Shown: positions 62,092 through 64,000 of the stretch, piece by piece
Position numbering within the stretch: position 1 is the stretch's first letter
Layout of the letters: every line of letters begins with the position of its first letter
DNA from: Haemonchus contortus
Lineage: Eukaryota; Nematoda; Chromadorea; Rhabditida; Trichostrongylidae
Reading direction: 5' to 3'
Assembly: GCA_000469685.2 (NCBI GenBank)
Contig: LS997567.1
Coordinates: forward strand, 43,686,275-43,750,274
DNA: 64,000 bases
Position numbers and translations under genes: made by a program
The notes under the pieces: generated by a model
Database searches by the model: none
What the model saw: the letters and a program-made list of their open reading frames with translations, nothing else
What the model was told of the DNA's origin: nothing

Positions 62092-62446
62092 TCATTTGCA
62101 CAAACGACACGAAAAACCATTGCTGCTGTTGATGTAACATGCTATCAAAGGTTCGGTAGTTATCGACTGGAAGGATGGCGGGAAAAGGAGTAACGTAGAG
62201 CCAGCGGTCAAGGGGTTTGCTCCTGGACTGATCGACCCACTCCCTCCGAGCGTATTTTGCATCCTAGGCCAGCCCCGTCGATCACTCAAAAAGAAGATCT
62301 TGTTAATTATAATTTCATGGTTCTTTCTATCGATATGCGTCCAATTGTTGCTAGAAGCCCACGAATCCACAGAGTCATTGACTTCTGGCCCGCTTACAGG
62401 TCCAGTATTGAACGATGGTGGTTTCAGTAATAGCAACCTCCTTTGA
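62092..62446. other. region open on both strands, one side with a TM-like segment
   Basis: On the plus strand a 102-codon frame without an ATG start is open from 62138 to TGA 62444. It contains VEPAVKGFAPGLIDPLPPSV and a hydrophobic stretch, ILLIIISWFFLSICVQLLL. On the minus strand a 114-codon ATG frame covers 62092-62436 and is Ser/Pro/Asn-rich. Either could be an exon, or both may reflect a dispersed repeat. I do not recognise a family. Confidence 0.3.
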
Positions 62447-64000
62447 ATGGTAGAAAATGACTAGGCCTCCAAGGTAACTTAGCAGTTACATTTTAAGCGT
62501 ATTTTGATTTCTTTTGTTCTTTCATTATTGTGGGCATTGATGAAAGCCCTCAAGCGTGTGTGGGAGCATATGAGGGCGCCTGCTTCAGACGGGACAGCGC
62601 TCTGCCAGCGCTGCACTACAATATAATAATATTCACACACGTTCGATCTTGATTCATATTTTGCCTTCGTTTATACTAAGTGTCGAAAGTGGTATAGTGG
62701 ACTGATTCAGAATGCAATAGAAACCATTATGGTCATTCTGAATGGAAGGAGAATGCGTGGGCGCATCCCTTAGACGGGATTGATTAACACCCTAGGGCTT
62801 TACCCCTTATCTTTCATGGTCACACTTGTATAAAACTATTCCCCTTGAAGACAGGGTGTCCGTTGTGATGCTGAATGGGACAAGAATTCCACGACGAGTT
62901 GAATAGCACGACTCAATGCTCTGCCTCCGGATGGACGCGTAAAGCCTGCGGCAGCGGTGTGAGCTCTCGCACACCTGAACCTGACTCATGCGAGACGAGC
63001 TTCGATAGTGCTTGTTATAAGTGGTATCATTTGGGAGACATCAGACAGTCTTTCATAACAAAAAAAACGGTCGGCAGTGGAAATTCCTACAGCTATTAGA
63101 AAGTAGGATACTAGGTTTCTCGATGAGGAAATAAGTCCACTCTCTGTTCGCAATAATTTTTTCTCCTACTTCGTTCACCACAGCTCGTTCTCACAGCTAT
63201 TTATCACAGAAGAGCTGCATAAATTCCTGAGCTAACCATTCCCATGTTGATCTTGTGTCAAACTCCCATGTTGTGCTGCCGGCTCGGTCAATTGTCCTCA
63301 CTTTTTAAAACTGAGGATATTTGATCAAGCTAATCCTAGGCCTGGATGAGACGCAATGGCTGCATGCAGGCGAGCGGAATTGCAAACGGCTGCTACGATG
63401 CACGTTCTGCCAGTCCTTTCATTCATGATATATGAATTTCACCCCATGGAAAAGTGTCTGTACATTCCGTAATCATTGATATCATTTATAGCACAAATCA
63501 TGTTGTGTACCCTTTCTCCCATCTTCAGAGCTGAGCGTTTTCATCTGATCAGATACTTGTACGTAGCCACGTAACGGTTGTTTTTGTGAAGATTTTCGAA
63601 TGATCACTCTTCTTCACCCATATTTGCACCTATCTTGGTCAGTTGGTAACCTCAAAAGGGAATAGAGCTCATTCAGGTCAAAAAACTCAGCAAAGATCCA
63701 TAGACGGGAACAGATCACATTCCCATTTCCTTGTGGTGGGGTCGGTGATAGTCACAAATCGATGGGTCTTGGGCCACAGCTTTCCCCCTATCTTTGATGA
63801 CCATAGAGGATTTATTTCTTGGACAACCTGGAAATCCCAAAGAATAATCGAAAACCAGAATTGTCAAGTAGTGACCCGGAATGATTTCATGTCAGAAGTT
63901 TAATCCAGAAAAAGAGAACAGACATGTTTGTGTCAGATGTGTGACAGGTGTTAGGAAATTCTTTTCTCAAGTTCGCTTCTGTTCATTTTGATGAATATTG
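62447..64000. other. intergenic to window end, no gene seen
   Basis: Short frames at 62807-62989 (-), 62875-63099 (+) and 63643-63903 (+) lack motifs and splice context. No RNA gene was recognised. Confidence 0.4.

Overview
The window looks like nuclear DNA from a clade V (strongylid or hookworm-like) nematode. Genes are split into many short exons. Introns are often 50-100 bases, with GTAAGT-like donors and TTTCAG-like acceptors. Possible trans-splice acceptors lie just upstream of start codons. RTE-type LINE, mariner-like and MITE remnants fill the gaps. The protein families (EGR zinc finger, DEG/ENaC channel, UNC-93, FGFRL1-type receptor) are animal ones. I could not search a database, so the species assignment is inference. 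Exon models were built by hand from reading frame, splice signals and family motifs.

Layout. (1) 1-1457: last two exons of an EGR zinc-finger factor (+). (2) 6803-14948: a 15-exon degenerin/ENaC-type channel (+), with TM1 near its start and TM2 near its end. Its 4.6 kb eighth intron is packed with a local family of foldback repeats that also fills 4.1-6.6 kb. (3) 16088-18828: a complete 12-exon UNC-93A-like membrane protein (-), convergent with the degenerin. (4) 20.4-23 kb: an RTE LINE 3' end, a possible signal-peptide exon and a 0.8 kb tandem duplication. (5) 23975-26946 and 49244-52209: two near-identical direct copies of a 2.97 kb segment that carries a spliced host-like exon and an RTE remnant. 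(6) 33753-42313: a complete 14-exon, 559-residue FGFRL1-type receptor (signal peptide, three Ig domains, one TM, kinase-less tail) (+). (7) 43-49 kb: mostly non-coding, with a mariner-like fragment, two forms of a GGTGAAAATG MITE and an inverted repeat. (8) 52947-58972: a small single-pass membrane protein with a paired-cysteine ectodomain (+). (9) 59-64 kb: no gene I can defend, but a long hairpin and a region open on both strands.

The genes are not an operon and share no obvious pathway. The sections with most to follow up are the FGFRL1-type receptor, the foldback cluster inside the degenerin, two splice problems in that degenerin, and the unassigned CC-motif membrane protein.
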